Source: Dictyobacter kobayashii
GTDB taxonomy: Bacteria > Chloroflexota > Ktedonobacteria > Ktedonobacterales > Ktedonobacteraceae
Direction: 5' to 3'
DNA length: 64,000 nucleotides
Assembly: GCF_003967555.1 (NCBI RefSeq)
Contig: NZ_BIFS01000001.1
Coordinates: 1,550,001-1,614,000, forward strand
Shown: positions 10,730-19,648 of the stretch, piece after piece
Position numbering within the stretch: the first letter of the stretch is position 1
How the letters are laid out: every line of letters begins with the position of its first letter
Notes under the pieces: generated by a model
What the model was told of the DNA's origin: nothing
The model's database searches: none
The model's input: the letters and a program-made list of their open reading frames with translations, nothing else
Position numbers and translations under genes: made by a program

Positions 10730-11344
10730 GTGTATAATATCGGCCAATCCACTCTCCTCCAATTAATACAGGAATACAGGCAGAACGGACGCCTGCGTGC
10801 GCAACTACCTGATGGAGTATTTGGGCTCTATGGTGGTTATGTCTTTGTTGATATGGTTCAGGGCAGTGCTGTTTCGTGTTTTATTATTAATGCACAGGGT
10901 CAGTTGCTTTCTTCTGGTAATGAGGCTCTCAATGCGATCGCTTATGTGGGGGCTCTGGATTGGACGGTTATGCAGGAATATGTACAGACCAGTCCACGTC
11001 TGCCGGCGATCAGCCAGAATACTTCACAGACCAGCCCACGTCTACCTGCGATCAGCCAGAATACCTCGGGCTATCTACCCGCTATTACTACCCAGTACAT
11101 TGGGCGTGGCTCCGCTCCCCATCCAGCGACTAATTTTGTGCCACAAAGATTGGTGTATATCGATACTGCGATCCTGATGCGCTTTCCACGGCACATGAAA
11201 CGTGTACTGGTGCTGGTGGACGGTACACGGACAGTTGGGAAGATTGCATCGATTCTCTCTCCTCATGAGGATCGCATTCGCGAGGTGTTGCAAGTTCTAC
11301 GTGACCTTGAAGATATGGGTATCCTGAGCATTAAGCGCTCATAG
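10730..11344 (+). CDS. Unknown protein with C-terminal winged-helix/PqqD-like domain
   Basis: The product is 204 residues long and starts at a GTG preceded by GAGGG. Residues 1-85 form an unrecognised domain (LYGGYVFVDMVQGSAVSCFI). A Pro/Ser/Thr linker follows with two near-identical copies of QTSPRLPAISQNTS. The C-terminal 65 residues (VLVLVDGTRTVGKIASIL, then VLQVLRDLEDMGIL) resemble the compact helical domain of PqqD-like or DUF4388-type regulators. I do not recognise the full-length family. No membrane segment is seen, so it is probably cytoplasmic. Confidence 0.6.
   Translation: MYNIGQSTLLQLIQEYRQNGRLRAQLPDGVFGLYGGYVFVDMVQGSAVSCFIINAQGQLLSSGNEALNAIAYVGALDWTVMQEYVQTSPRLPAISQNTSQTSPRLPAISQNTSGYLPAITTQYIGRGSAPHPATNFVPQRLVYIDTAILMRFPRHMKRVLVLVDGTRTVGKIASILSPHEDRIREVLQVLRDLEDMGILSIKRS
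10985..11068 (+). repeat. 42-bp in-frame tandem duplication
   Basis: Two adjacent 42-base units beginning CAGACCAG (10985 and 11027) encode the duplicated 14-residue linker of the 204-residue protein. The copies differ at only a few positions, so the duplication is recent or under slippage. Confidence 0.85.
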
Positions 11345-11415
11345 CTTGCTCCAACCAGGCACCCTGCTCAGGATATTCTTTGCCCGCATCAAGTGATGAT
11401 CCGATAGCACATTCT

Positions 11416-11646
11416 CTATCCACCACCGGCCAGGGTGATAATCTCTACTTTGTTGCCTTCCTCTAATACGGTATGCGCGAAGGCGCTACGTGCGATAATC
11501 TCTCCATCCAGTTGCACTACTACATAGACTGCTTTGACATTGCAGAGCTGTAAGAGCTCTTCAACACTACTACCACGCGCTATGCTGCGTGGCTGTCCAT
11601 TGGTGAGGATCGAGATGACCGCTGCATCGGTGGGTACTTCTTCCAT
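11416..11646 (-). CDS. thiS: Sulfur carrier protein ThiS
   Basis: The 76-residue ubiquitin-fold protein ends in AGGG, carrying the C-terminal Gly-Gly that is adenylated and thiocarboxylated to deliver sulfur to thiazole synthase. It is slightly longer than typical ThiS (about 66 residues) because of an N-terminal extension. It is the last gene of the thiG-thiE-thiS run, 24 bases after thiE. ThiF, ThiO and ThiC are not in the window. Confidence 0.88.
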   Translation of the reverse strand: MEEVPTDAAVISILTNGQPRSIARGSSVEELLQLCNVKAVYVVVQLDGEIIARSAFAHTVLEEGNKVEIITLAGGG

Positions 11647-11670
11647 AAGTTGACTGCTGCCTCCTTTCTT

Positions 11671-12303
11671 TTAAGATAGGCCAATGGCTTGACGCAATTC
11701 TTTTACACTGGCCGCCACATCCTTTGCGCGCAGGATAGCTGAAATAACCGCGATGCCATCAGCACCAGCCTGCATCACCTGTTCAGCATGCGCGGCTGTA
11801 ATCCCGCCAATCGCATAGAGCCGACAGGTTGACTGGCTGGCCTTGATATGCCGTAACAGTTCCAGCCCACTGACCGCTCCATCCGGATGCGAGGCCGAAG
11901 CAAAGATGGTACCGGCCAGCAGGAAGTCGGCGCCTTGCTGCCAGGCTGAGTCTGCCTCTTCCACACTATGAATCGAGGCGCCCAGATATGCCTGTGGGCC
12001 CACCAGTTGGCGGGCCACGGGTAGCGGCAAGCTTTTCTGGCCCAGTTGAAAACCCGATGCGTGTACAGCTAATCCCACATCCAGGCGATCGTTGACAATC
12101 AAAGGTACTTCATAACATTCACAGAGTGGAGCTACTACGCGGGCCAATTCATACAATTGTGACGCTGAGAGTTGCGGGCCACGCAGTTGCAGCATGTTTA
12201 TCCCGGCATCCAGCGCGTACTGGATACGGGCTAGCAAGTCGGGCATGTCTGGATCTGTCACCAGGCAAAGCTGGGGTTGAACAAGCGGCGCGCGCATAAG
12301 CAT
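11671..12303 (-). CDS. thiE: Thiamine-phosphate synthase ThiE
   Basis: A 210-residue TIM-barrel enzyme joining HMP-diphosphate with the thiazole phosphate to give thiamine phosphate. Family marks seen are QLRGPQLS (substrate Lys/Arg region), LIVNDRLDVGLAV, GASIHSVEEA, a HPDGAVSGLELL stretch and AIGGI followed by GADGIAVISAI, which binds phosphate. It starts 4 bases after the thiG stop, so translation is probably coupled. Confidence 0.93.
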   Translation of the reverse strand: MLMRAPLVQPQLCLVTDPDMPDLLARIQYALDAGINMLQLRGPQLSASQLYELARVVAPLCECYEVPLIVNDRLDVGLAVHASGFQLGQKSLPLPVARQLVGPQAYLGASIHSVEEADSAWQQGADFLLAGTIFASASHPDGAVSGLELLRHIKASQSTCRLYAIGGITAAHAEQVMQAGADGIAVISAILRAKDVAASVKELRQAIGLS

Positions 12304-12307
12304 GTGC

Positions 12308-13087
12308 CTAGCTTCCCAATGCCGGCAGACCGGTCAATGGACTGCTGGCGGTGGCATAGACCTGGCGCGGAATACGCCCGGCCTGGAATGCGGCACGCCC
12401 CGCCTCTACCCCTAATTTCATCGCGTGCGCCATCTGTACAGCATTCTGTGCTTTGGCGACCGCGGTATTAATCAAGCAGGCGGAGGCACCCAGTTCCATG
12501 GCCAGCGCGGCATCTGATGGAGCACCAATGCCGGCATCGACTACTACAGGTACCTGCGCCTGCTCGATAATAATTTGAATCTGTGGCAGGTTCAGCAAAC
12601 CCTGGCCTGAGCCGATGGGCGAACCCAGGGGCATCACCGTTACCGCCCCGACATCCTGCAGGTAGCGAGCCAGGATCGGATCAGCATTGATATATGGCAG
12701 GACCTCAAAACCATCCTCGACCAGAATCTTTGTCGCTTCTAAGGTCGCGATAGGGTCTGGCAAAAGATATTGTGGATCGGGTATGACCTCTAGTTTGACC
12801 CAGCGTGGCAGACCCATCGCCGCCGCCAGTTGGGCGGTCTGCACCGCCTCCTGCACCGTTTTGCAGCCAGCGGTATTGGGCAGAATTGTATAGCGCTGCG
12901 GATCAATAAAATCAAGCAGACCCGGCTGGCCGGTATTTGAGAGGTCTAAACGTCGTAGAGCTACGGTGATAATTTCAGCTCCGCTGGCTTCCAGGCTATC
13001 TCGCATCTCTTCAAAGCTGCGGTACTTGCCGGTTCCCAGCAATAGCCGCGAAGAAAATTCACGGGAACCAATCTTCAATTTGTCCAT
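12308..13087 (-). CDS. thiG: Thiazole synthase ThiG
   Basis: The 259-residue TIM-barrel enzyme forms the thiazole ring from deoxyxylulose phosphate, dehydroglycine and ThiS thiocarboxylate. Lys98 in WVKLEVIPD is the expected Schiff-base lysine; [27 protein letters not shown] and [18 protein letters not shown] are conserved family segments. It is the first gene of the thiamine operon, behind a TPP riboswitch. Confidence 0.96.
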   Translation of the reverse strand: MDKLKIGSREFSSRLLLGTGKYRSFEEMRDSLEASGAEIITVALRRLDLSNTGQPGLLDFIDPQRYTILPNTAGCKTVQEAVQTAQLAAAMGLPRWVKLEVIPDPQYLLPDPIATLEATKILVEDGFEVLPYINADPILARYLQDVGAVTVMPLGSPIGSGQGLLNLPQIQIIIEQAQVPVVVDAGIGAPSDAALAMELGASACLINTAVAKAQNAVQMAHAMKLGVEAGRAAFQAGRIPRQVYATASSPLTGLPALGS

Positions 13088-13347
13088 CGCATGCTTACCT
13101 TTCCAAATGCTTTTAACATGCCATTCAATCGTATGAGCGCAGCTGCCTGACAGGCGCCCCGTTTCCTTGCCACTGATCGCTTCGAAAAGTTGAACCAGTG
13201 GCAGCGGAGCTAGCCGCGTCCAAGCGGCGTTTACGATTGCTTTTCAATAGCAGACTATGCGTGCGAGGGGAAGAGTATTGTATGGAGAGGAGGAATACGG
13301 CCCAACCAATCAGGCAGATATACTCCATCTGATCGAGCCTCTGGCGC

Positions 13348-13442
13348 TGCGTTTCCTTCGCTGGCATTATCCAGTTCAGGTGATAAGGGTCCTCCACACA
13401 CTACGGTGGTGCTCTCAGCCCGGCTGCACCGAGCTCCCCTAG
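13348..13442 (-). promoter_or_regulatory. TPP (THI-box) riboswitch
   Basis: Read on the minus strand this has the THI-box landmarks in order: GGGGAGC at 13442, GGCTGAGAG, GGACCC, ACCTGAACTGGATAATGCC and GCGAAGGAAACGC. It lies about 260 bases upstream of thiG in the same direction. The leader between aptamer and thiG includes GC-rich inverted repeats that could form the expression platform. Binding of thiamine diphosphate is expected to turn the operon off. Confidence 0.95.
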
Positions 13443-13508
13443 CAAACCGATTACTACTTCTATTGTAGCCAAAGATCCTTTATCATTCAAGGTGAACTTT
13501 TCACTTGC

Positions 13509-13651
13509 CAGGACTATTTAATGTTCCTCTTTGGCGCCTGCGGCGCCGGGTTGGGGTGTGGAGTGTATGTGGTGGGCGGCCGCGGCCGCCCACCACATAC
13601 ACTCCACACCTGAAAGATGGACATTCTCTGGACGAACATTAAATAGCCCTG
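13509..13651 (+). mobile_element. MITE-like element, complete copy 1, with 9-bp target duplication
   Basis: Terminal inverted repeats CAGGACTATTTAATGTTC (13509-13526) and, reversed, CAGGGCTATTTAATGTTC (13634-13651) match at 17 of 18. Flanking direct repeats TTCACTTGC occur at 13500-13508 and 13652-13660. Inside are a small stem GGCGCC-TGC-GGCGCC and a 56-base near-perfect palindrome (13555-13610). It has no transposase, so it must depend on an enzyme encoded elsewhere. It sits between the riboswitch and the glucoamylase gene. The sister copy at 61852 is in the opposite orientation. Confidence 0.9.
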
Positions 13652-13905
13652 TTCACTTGCCGGGCTTACCAACATTCAAGCGAGCTTTATTTTTCTGCCG
13701 CAATAACTTGTTATCTTTGTGCAACAAATCGTTATATACTATGTGACGGTAGTTCTTACCCGTTGGTGCCATTCTCTTCGTCTAGCCTTCTGCTAGTGCA
13801 TATTTTCTAGCCGATTTCTGCCTTGTTTTGACCCTGCTAAGCGCAATACAGTGTTGTACCCTGTAAGATTTTTGTTGTCCAAATAATTAAAAGGACTGAA
13901 AATGT

Positions 13906-16900
13906 ATGAGGAATTACGGTAGGGATGCCCTGGATGCAATGACGCGCCCCCGCTCAATTTCCTGGCGCCTTTCACTATTGTTCTGTATGATGTTGCTCCT
14001 CTTTGTTCAGGTTCTACGCTCTTCTTCATCCGTGAACGCAGCCACTTCCAGCGCGGCTCCCGGTGGACCTGGCGATCTCTCTTATTTTGACCTGGCACGT
14101 AAGGATTGTGTCGGTACAGCCAGAAACACGACCTCTAAGGTCTGGTTTACGCTGGCCGATGGGGTTCTGAGCGACGTCTATTATCCAACTATCGATAATA
14201 CCAATGTAAAGACGCTGCAATTTATTGTGACCGATGGCAGCACTTTTACCGATCTCCAGACCCGTGACACGACCTATACGGTGCAGGAGTTGAATGGTCC
14301 AACCCTGGCCTGCCGTGTGACGGCGACCGCGAAGAGTGGCAAATACCGCGTGGTGACGGACTATGTGACCGATCCGGCTCGCAATGCCGTGGTGATGAGG
14401 ATGCACTTCGAGCCTCTCAGCGGCAAGCTCTCAGACTATAAATTTTATTTACGCTATGATCCAACCATCAATGGAAATGGTGGTGGTGGCACTGGCAATG
14501 GCGGGGCCGATAATGCGACGGTAGACACAACGACCGGACACGCGTTACCGGTGGCATTTGATACCCAGACCACGACCAACGCGGTCAATCGCGATTATGG
14601 GGTTCCAGTCTATAGCGCATTGGATGCTTCTTCCCCGTTTACCCAGGTCTCGAATGGATTTGTGGGTACCGATAGCGACGGTTTAAAGCAGCTCGATACC
14701 TCACACACGTTAAGCTCACTGTATAGCACAGCCTCCAATGGAAATGTCGTGCAGACCGCGCAGGCCGATATCTCTCATGGTGGTGAGCTAACCCTGGGGC
14801 TGGGCTTTGGACAGACTCAGGCAGACGCTGTGAAGACGGCACACGGCGCAGTGGGGCAGAACTTCAATTCTGTGCTGGCAAAATATACGGCTGGCTGGCT
14901 GCAATATGATGCAAAATTGACGTTGCGCCGCTTCTTCCCTGCAGCGAAATCCAGTTCCAGTGTCGATTTTGCACGCTTGCTCAATGAATATTATCTCAGC
15001 GTCAATGTCGTGAAGGCCTCAGAGGACAAGACATTCCCTGGCGCACTTGTGGCGGGTCTGGCCTCTCCGTGGGGACAGGCCACCTCGGCTGGTGATCCCA
15101 ATAATACCTACTTTGGTTCGTATCGCGAGGTTTTCGCCCGTGATCTGTATGAGACCTGGACGGCTCTGTATACGGATGGCGATCAGGAGACAGCGCGTGA
15201 CGCGGTCAATTTCCTGTTCTATCATCAGCAACAGGCGGATGGTTCGTTCCCACGCAATAGCTTGCTGAATGGTAAGACCGCACCCGATTCGTTCAATACA
15301 CAGCTGGATGAGAACAGCTATCCTATTCTGATGGCCGATCAGATGGGTATGACGGGCAGCGATCTCTATCAAAATCATATCAAGCGGGCAGCAAATTTTG
15401 TGGTCAGCCATGGCCCTTCCTTTGGTGTGGAGCGCTGGGAGGAACAGGGTGGCTACTCGCCTTCGACCATCTCGGCCGAGATTGCGGGCCTCGTTGCTGC
15501 CGCTGATATCGCGCGTAAGAACCATGATCTGCAGAGCGCTAATCTCTGGCTGGGAGTGGCCGATGACTGGCAGCGGTCCATCAAAAAATGGACGGTGACC
15601 ACCAATGGCCCGCTCTCCTCGCAACCCTACTTTATCCGCCTCTCTAAAACGGGTGATCCTAATGCGGCCATTACCTACAACCTGGGAAATGGTGGACCAA
15701 CCCTGGATCAGCGCTCGGTCATTGATGCTGGTTTCCTGGACCTGGTGCGACTGGGCGAGTTGTCTGCCAGCGACAAGGATGTAGTGAACTCACTCTCCGT
15801 GGTCGATAAGACCATTAAGGTCCAGACCCCGAATGGTCCTGGCTGGTATCGCTACAATGGGGATGGCTATGGCGATGGAGCACAGGATGGACATCCCTGG
15901 GCGCCAAGCGGCAAAGGCACAGGACATCCCTGGCCGGTCCTGGCGGCAGAGCGTGGCGAGTATCAACTGGCAGCTGGCGATGCCTCAACGGCTGTCTCGC
16001 TACTGGATACCATGCAGAAATCCAGTTCGGGCGTGGGCTTAATGCCCGAGCAAGATTGGGAATTGCCAGATCTTGCGGCTTCACCTTATGGCACTGATCC
16101 AACCACGGCATCCATTGGATTTCAGACCGGCAAACCTGATGGTTCGGCCTCTCCCTTAACCTGGGCCGTCGCATCATATGTGCGCCTGTTCAACGATACG
16201 CTGTCCAATAAAGTGATCGAGCAGCCGCAGAACACCTACAATCGCTATGTCGCGCATACAGTTGCGCAGACCCAGCTGAGCGTGGCTACTCCTGCGAACC
16301 TCTCGTCGGTAAGCGCCTCGCCCGTCGTGGTGACGGGACAGACCGCTCCAGGCAATACGGTCTATGTTTCCGCCACCAATACCGATCAGCAGAACCAGAC
16401 CAGCACGGTACAGGCACAGGTGGCGGCGAACGGCTCATTTACAGCTTCGCTGCCGATCACGGGGGGCACAACCGTGCTCAATACTGTAGCGGTCAGCCCT
16501 GCTGGAGCAACCGCCCATGACCAGCGGACGGTGGTCTATGACTTTACACCGGGCAAGCTCGTCTATGATGCCAGTGATCCAAGCAATGACGATAACGGCC
16601 CGGGCAACTATGCTTACCCGACGGCATCTGACTTCCATCCCGGAGCCTATGATATCCAGGACTTCCGCATCTATGACGATGGAACCAACATCATCTTCAA
16701 ACTACAAACCCGCGACCTCTCCCCAACCTTCGGGAGCCCGCTGGGTGCGCAGTTAATAGATGTCTACGTCCACAGCCCGGCGGCAGGCGCGACCTCCACG
16801 GCCGCGGCTTATCCGCAACGCAACTATACCATCGCACCTGGAGCAGCCTGGAGCCAGTTGATCGAGGTGCAAGGTTTCGGGCAACGCTACGTCGATGCCA

Positions 16901-17250
16901 GTGGTAAATCGCTGGGGACCGTACAGATCAGCGCCAACGCCATTTCGCGCTACATCACCTTCAGTGTACCGAAAGCCACCTTTGGCACACCAGCATCCGG
17001 CTGGGGCTTTACCGTCACATTGACAGGACAGGATGGCTACAGCCCGGACCTGGCACGAGCCTTTACAGCCACTCCCGGTGCCTACTCCTTTGGAGTCTGT
17101 GCCACCGCCAGTAGCGACCCACATTGTACCGTTGATCCAAACACGGTGCCCAAAGTCATGGACACCATCACACCCGCCGGCGTCAACCAGTCCGACGAAC
17201 TGGACTACACCAAACACGCCGTCGTCCTACAAGATATAACCATACCCTAA
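13906..17250 (+). CDS. Secreted GH15 glucoamylase/glucodextranase
   Basis: A 1114-residue exported enzyme releasing glucose from alpha-glucan chain ends. A signal peptide covers about residues 20-45. An N-terminal beta-sandwich domain (to about 330) is followed by the (alpha/alpha)6 barrel with WEEQGGYSP (catalytic acid among Glu512/Glu513) and LMPEQDWE (base Glu715). From about residue 780 comes a bacterial Ig-like domain and then a C-terminal glucodextranase-type domain. The order N-A-B-C matches glucodextranase, so alpha-1,6-glucan could be the substrate as well as starch. The ATG at 13906 has AGGACT upstream; an alternative ATG at 13939 would shorten the leader by 11 residues. Confidence 0.92.
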   Translation: MRNYGRDALDAMTRPRSISWRLSLLFCMMLLLFVQVLRSSSSVNAATSSAAPGGPGDLSYFDLARKDCVGTARNTTSKVWFTLADGVLSDVYYPTIDNTNVKTLQFIVTDGSTFTDLQTRDTTYTVQELNGPTLACRVTATAKSGKYRVVTDYVTDPARNAVVMRMHFEPLSGKLSDYKFYLRYDPTINGNGGGGTGNGGADNATVDTTTGHALPVAFDTQTTTNAVNRDYGVPVYSALDASSPFTQVSNGFVGTDSDGLKQLDTSHTLSSLYSTASNGNVVQTAQADISHGGELTLGLGFGQTQADAVKTAHGAVGQNFNSVLAKYTAGWLQYDAKLTLRRFFPAAKSSSSVDFARLLNEYYLSVNVVKASEDKTFPGALVAGLASPWGQATSAGDPNNTYFGSYREVFARDLYETWTALYTDGDQETARDAVNFLFYHQQQADGSFPRNSLLNGKTAPDSFNTQLDENSYPILMADQMGMTGSDLYQNHIKRAANFVVSHGPSFGVERWEEQGGYSPSTISAEIAGLVAAADIARKNHDLQSANLWLGVADDWQRSIKKWTVTTNGPLSSQPYFIRLSKTGDPNAAITYNLGNGGPTLDQRSVIDAGFLDLVRLGELSASDKDVVNSLSVVDKTIKVQTPNGPGWYRYNGDGYGDGAQDGHPWAPSGKGTGHPWPVLAAERGEYQLAAGDASTAVSLLDTMQKSSSGVGLMPEQDWELPDLAASPYGTDPTTASIGFQTGKPDGSASPLTWAVASYVRLFNDTLSNKVIEQPQNTYNRYVAHTVAQTQLSVATPANLSSVSASPVVVTGQTAPGNTVYVSATNTDQQNQTSTVQAQVAANGSFTASLPITGGTTVLNTVAVSPAGATAHDQRTVVYDFTPGKLVYDASDPSNDDNGPGNYAYPTASDFHPGAYDIQDFRIYDDGTNIIFKLQTRDLSPTFGSPLGAQLIDVYVHSPAAGATSTAAAYPQRNYTIAPGAAWSQLIEVQGFGQRYVDASGKSLGTVQISANAISRYITFSVPKATFGTPASGWGFTVTLTGQDGYSPDLARAFTATPGAYSFGVCATASSDPHCTVDPNTVPKVMDTITPAGVNQSDELDYTKHAVVLQDITIP

Positions 17251-17270
17251 AGTCATCCCACCCATACCAA

Positions 17271-17302
17271 AGGGGGCCGGAGAGCAATCTCCGGCCCCCT
17301 TC
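17271..17302 (+). terminator. Terminator after the GH15 gene
   Basis: AGGGGGCCGGAGA (17271-17283) and TCTCCGGCCCCCT (17288-17300) form a strong stem with a GCAA tetraloop, 21 bases after the stop. The following T-run is poor (TTCATAC), but the stem is very stable. Confidence 0.8.
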
Positions 17303-17305
17303 ATA

Positions 17306-17430
17306 CAGGACTTTTTAATGTTCCTCTTTGGCGCCTGCGGCGCCGGGTTGTGATGAGGAGTGTGTTTGGTGGGCAGCTGCGGCCGCCCACCAAACACACT
17401 CCTCATCACACACATGACGGCCATTCCCTC
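17306..17430 (+). mobile_element. MITE-like element, decayed copy
   Basis: The left terminus CAGGACTTTTTAATGTTC (17306-17323) and the GGCGCC-TGC-GGCGCC stem match the complete copy at 13509. The long palindrome is at 17349-17410 with one mismatch. The right terminal repeat is lost: only a relic (GGCCATTCCCT) of the expected GGACATTCTCT remains before a C/T-rich tandem repeat begins. No target duplication can be recognised. Confidence 0.75.
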
Positions 17431-17438
17431 CTCTCCCC

Positions 17439-17523
17439 CATCAAACCTGCCTTCCTCTCTTCCTTCCCATCAAACCTGCCTTCCTCTCTCTTCCCCATCA
17501 AACCTGCCTTCCTCTCTCTTCCC
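17439..17523 (+). repeat. Three C/T-rich tandem repeats of 28-29 bp
   Basis: Units beginning CATCAAACCTGCCTTCCTCT start at 17439, 17468 and 17496. They follow directly on the decayed mobile element. No coding or regulatory role is apparent. Confidence 0.8.
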
Positions 17524-17599
17524 CAGCATGCCAGTCCCCGCTAATCCCCTTCCCCCTCCTCCCGCCGCAGGCGGGAATAGAAGAGCTACCACCAAATGC

Positions 17600-17642
17600 C
17601 AATATGTTATATGAGTTTTTGAAAAACCCATATAACATATTG
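17600..17642. promoter_or_regulatory. Near-perfect palindrome overlapping the gntR-type promoter
   Basis: Arms CAATATGTTATATG and CATATAACATATTG flank a GTTTTT/AAAAAC inner stem. The right arm ends inside the -35 hexamer TTGCAA (17640-17645) of the regulator gene. The position suits autoregulation, but it could also be an insulating terminator. Confidence 0.5.
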
Positions 17643-17668
17643 CAATTCTTTGTTCTATTTGTTATAGT
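17640..17668 (+). promoter_or_regulatory. Promoter of the GntR regulator gene
   Basis: TTGCAA at 17640-17645, 17-base spacer, TATAGT at 17663-17668, 34 bases before the ATG at 17702. Overlap with a palindrome at the -35 suggests repression at this site. Confidence 0.65.
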
Positions 17669-17701
17669 ATAAGTATTACAAAGCATTGAAAGGGTTGAGC
17701 C

Positions 17702-18106
17702 ATGTTTTTGATGATCGAAATCGATAGTGACAAACCCATCTATATGCAAATACGCGACCAGATTATCGAAGGCATTGCTAGTGGACAGCTGCCAACAGGC
17801 ACAAGTCTACCATCCATCAGGCAACTAGCCTCTGACTTTGGCGTCAACCTGCATACAGTCAATAAGGCTTACGACCTATTGGAACGTGAAGGATTTATCC
17901 AGCTCAGGCGTAAGACGGGAGCCGTAGTACAGGTCACGCCACGCTTATCCGATACCTGGAAGGAGCGGCAACGCACACTTCTAGCCGAGGCCTATGCAAA
18001 AAACGTTCCTGCTGAAGAAATCTTACAACAGTGTCAATTCATTTTAGACGAGTTTGCTGCGCAGCATAGACTACACAACAGCTCACAGAATTGGAGCCAA
18101 CAATGA
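17702..18106 (+). CDS. GntR-family regulator, YtrA type
   Basis: The 134-residue protein has an N-terminal winged helix (IYMQIRDQIIEGIASGQLPTGTSLPSIRQLASDFGVNLHTVNKAYDLLEREGFI) and only a short helical tail for dimerisation, the YtrA subfamily plan. YtrA regulators usually repress the membrane transport genes in their own operon. Here the next gene overlaps by ATGA and encodes a membrane protein, which fits that logic. The ligand is unknown. Confidence 0.9.
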   Translation: MFLMIEIDSDKPIYMQIRDQIIEGIASGQLPTGTSLPSIRQLASDFGVNLHTVNKAYDLLEREGFIQLRRKTGAVVQVTPRLSDTWKERQRTLLAEAYAKNVPAEEILQQCQFILDEFAAQHRLHNSSQNWSQQ

Positions 18107-19214
18107 CTGCTACATATATACTTATGAGCATCATTTCCCTCATCCTGGTCATTTCCGCATGGTCCTGGACACTGATCATGCCTCCAACACTGCCATTTGG
18201 GGTGCGTATCCCCCCGATCGCGTCGGCGCACCAATAATCGCGCACGTTAAACGCGACTATACAACTGGCTTGATTGTGATCGCATTGCTAGTGGGAGCCG
18301 CCAGCTGGTTCTTTGCAATGTATAATTCACTGATCTATACAAGCCTGGGTGGCATCCTGGTGACAACGGTGCTGGTCTACTTCAATTACTATAGTGCACA
18401 TAAACGTATCGCGCAGGTGAAGGAGCGCGAGGACTGGTATCATGGACTGCACCAGGCGGTAATGGCGGATATCGGCCGCTCACAATCCGCGGTTCGCCGT
18501 CCTTCGCTGGTCTGGTTCCTGCCTTCACTGCTGATCCTGATCGCAATCATCGTGATCGGTATTCTGCGCTATCCAGCCTTGCCAGCGATGATCCCGACCC
18601 ACTTTGGCGCCGATGGGCAGCCCAACCAGTGGACCGACAAAGCAGTGGCGCTCTGGACGCTTCCACTGCCAGCGCTGCTGGTTACAGCCCTGCTATATGG
18701 CCTGGCCTATTACCTGCCCCATACACGCCAGCAGCTCGATCCAGCCAATCCTGAGGCAGACCTTGAGCGTCAGCACGCGTTGCGGCAAGGCACCAGCAGA
18801 CTACTGCTGGTTATTGCTATCACAACCAATTTCATCTTCCTGTTTACAGCGCTGCTTGAGTTTGGTCTCCTACCACAGAGCAGCTCAGTCGTTGTCCTGC
18901 CTGTGGTTATCGCCATCACCCTCCTGGTGATAGCCGGGGTCATCGTCTACCTGACACGCCTGGTCGCTAGCAAGAACCAGAGCCAGAGCCCACGACCAGA
19001 TACAGACAAAAAGTTTGTGGCACGCGACGACGACCGCTACTGGATTGGCGGCCTCTTCTATTATAATCCTGACGATCCCGCCCTCTGGGTCGAAAAGCGC
19101 ATGGGCCTTGGCTGGACCATCAACTTCGGCAACACCACCGGTAAGATCGTTACGGTCGCCTTTATATTGATCATCGTCATCTCATCCTTATTGCCAATCT
19201 TACTCAGACACTAA
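18103..19214 (+). CDS. DUF1648-type polytopic membrane protein, split by a -1 frameshift
   Basis: The gene starts at the ATG overlapping the gntR-type stop (MTATYILMSIISLILVIS, a first helix) and reaches LPFGVRIPP, where the frame breaks at a run of six C (about 18211-18216). A seventh C restores PDRVGAPIIAHVKRDY and the downstream helices. A later segment (LPAMIPTHFGADGQPNQWTDK) is the DUF1648 signature. The C-terminal third holds a soluble DUF5808-like tail (RYWIGGLFYYNPDDPALWVEKRMG). About 370 residues in all. Probably controlled by the adjacent regulator; function unknown. Confidence 0.78.
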
Positions 19215-19245
19215 TAATCCTATAAATAGAACTACGCATATACAT

Positions 19246-19298
19246 AGCAGGAGACCCATAGCCGCTGGTTGGCAGCTATGGGTCTCCTGCTCTTTTTA
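19246..19298 (+). terminator. Terminator of the gntR-membrane protein operon
   Basis: AGCAGGAGACCCATAGC (19246-19262) pairs with GCTATGGGTCTCCTGCT (19275-19291), followed by CTTTTTA. It includes the GGAGACC string also seen in the adjacent box array. Confidence 0.92.
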
Positions 19299-19388
19299 GC
19301 CTTAAAGGCTAGCCCATTTGGCGACCCAATAAATCCAATTCAATAAATATAGACAGCATTATCACATGAATTTTCAGTGTTGTAATGC

Positions 19389-19648
19389 GAGGACCTGTAA
19401 CAAAAAAGTGGAGACCCGTAACCTGAAAAGGAGACCCGTAACCATTTATTAACCTTTGCCAACATGAGGACCTCTCGGCAAAAAGGAGACCCAAACGCAA
19501 AAAAGGAGACCCGTCGCATTGTTCTTTGCCAACCAAAATGAGGACTTTTACAGCAAAAAGGAGACCTGAATGACAAAACGAGGACTTTTACGAGCTCGCC
19601 ACTCTCAAAAATGGAGACTTTTACGCAAAAAAGGAGACTTGAGTCTCC
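19389..19648 (+). repeat. Phased array of eleven GGAGAC/GAGGAC boxes
   Basis: Boxes start at 19389, 19410, 19430, 19466, 19485, 19505, 19540, 19560, 19580, 19613 and 19633. Spacings are 21, 20, 36, 19, 20, 35, 20, 20, 33 and 20. Most are preceded by an A-run, and several continue as CCGTAAC or TTTTAC. The first box of each group recurs every 73-77 bases. The last box forms a small stem with GAGTCTCC (19641-19648). No ORF explains it. The array lacks the long identical repeats and unique spacers of CRISPR. It looks like a binding array for a protein or a transposon end. Confidence 0.8.

Noticed and set aside
13531..13746. 71-codon ORF across the MITE
   Set aside because: It only translates the palindrome and terminal repeat; similar spurious ORFs appear at 17350, 19836 and 53599 for the same reason.
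15019..15624. 201-codon minus-strand ORF inside the GH15 gene
   Set aside because: It is a shadow of the well-supported glucoamylase frame.
17360..17614. Pro/Ser-rich ORFs in the C/T tandem repeats
   Set aside because: Low-complexity translation of the 28-29 bp repeats; no start signals.
19389..19648. Box array as a CRISPR array
   Set aside because: The common part is only about 7-15 bases, spacings are 20 and 35, there are no unique long spacers, and no cas gene is near.
19389..19648. Box array as the end of a Tn7-like or IS21-like transposon
   Set aside because: Repeated sites of this spacing fit such ends, but no transposase, second end or target duplication is visible in the window, so I leave it unassigned.
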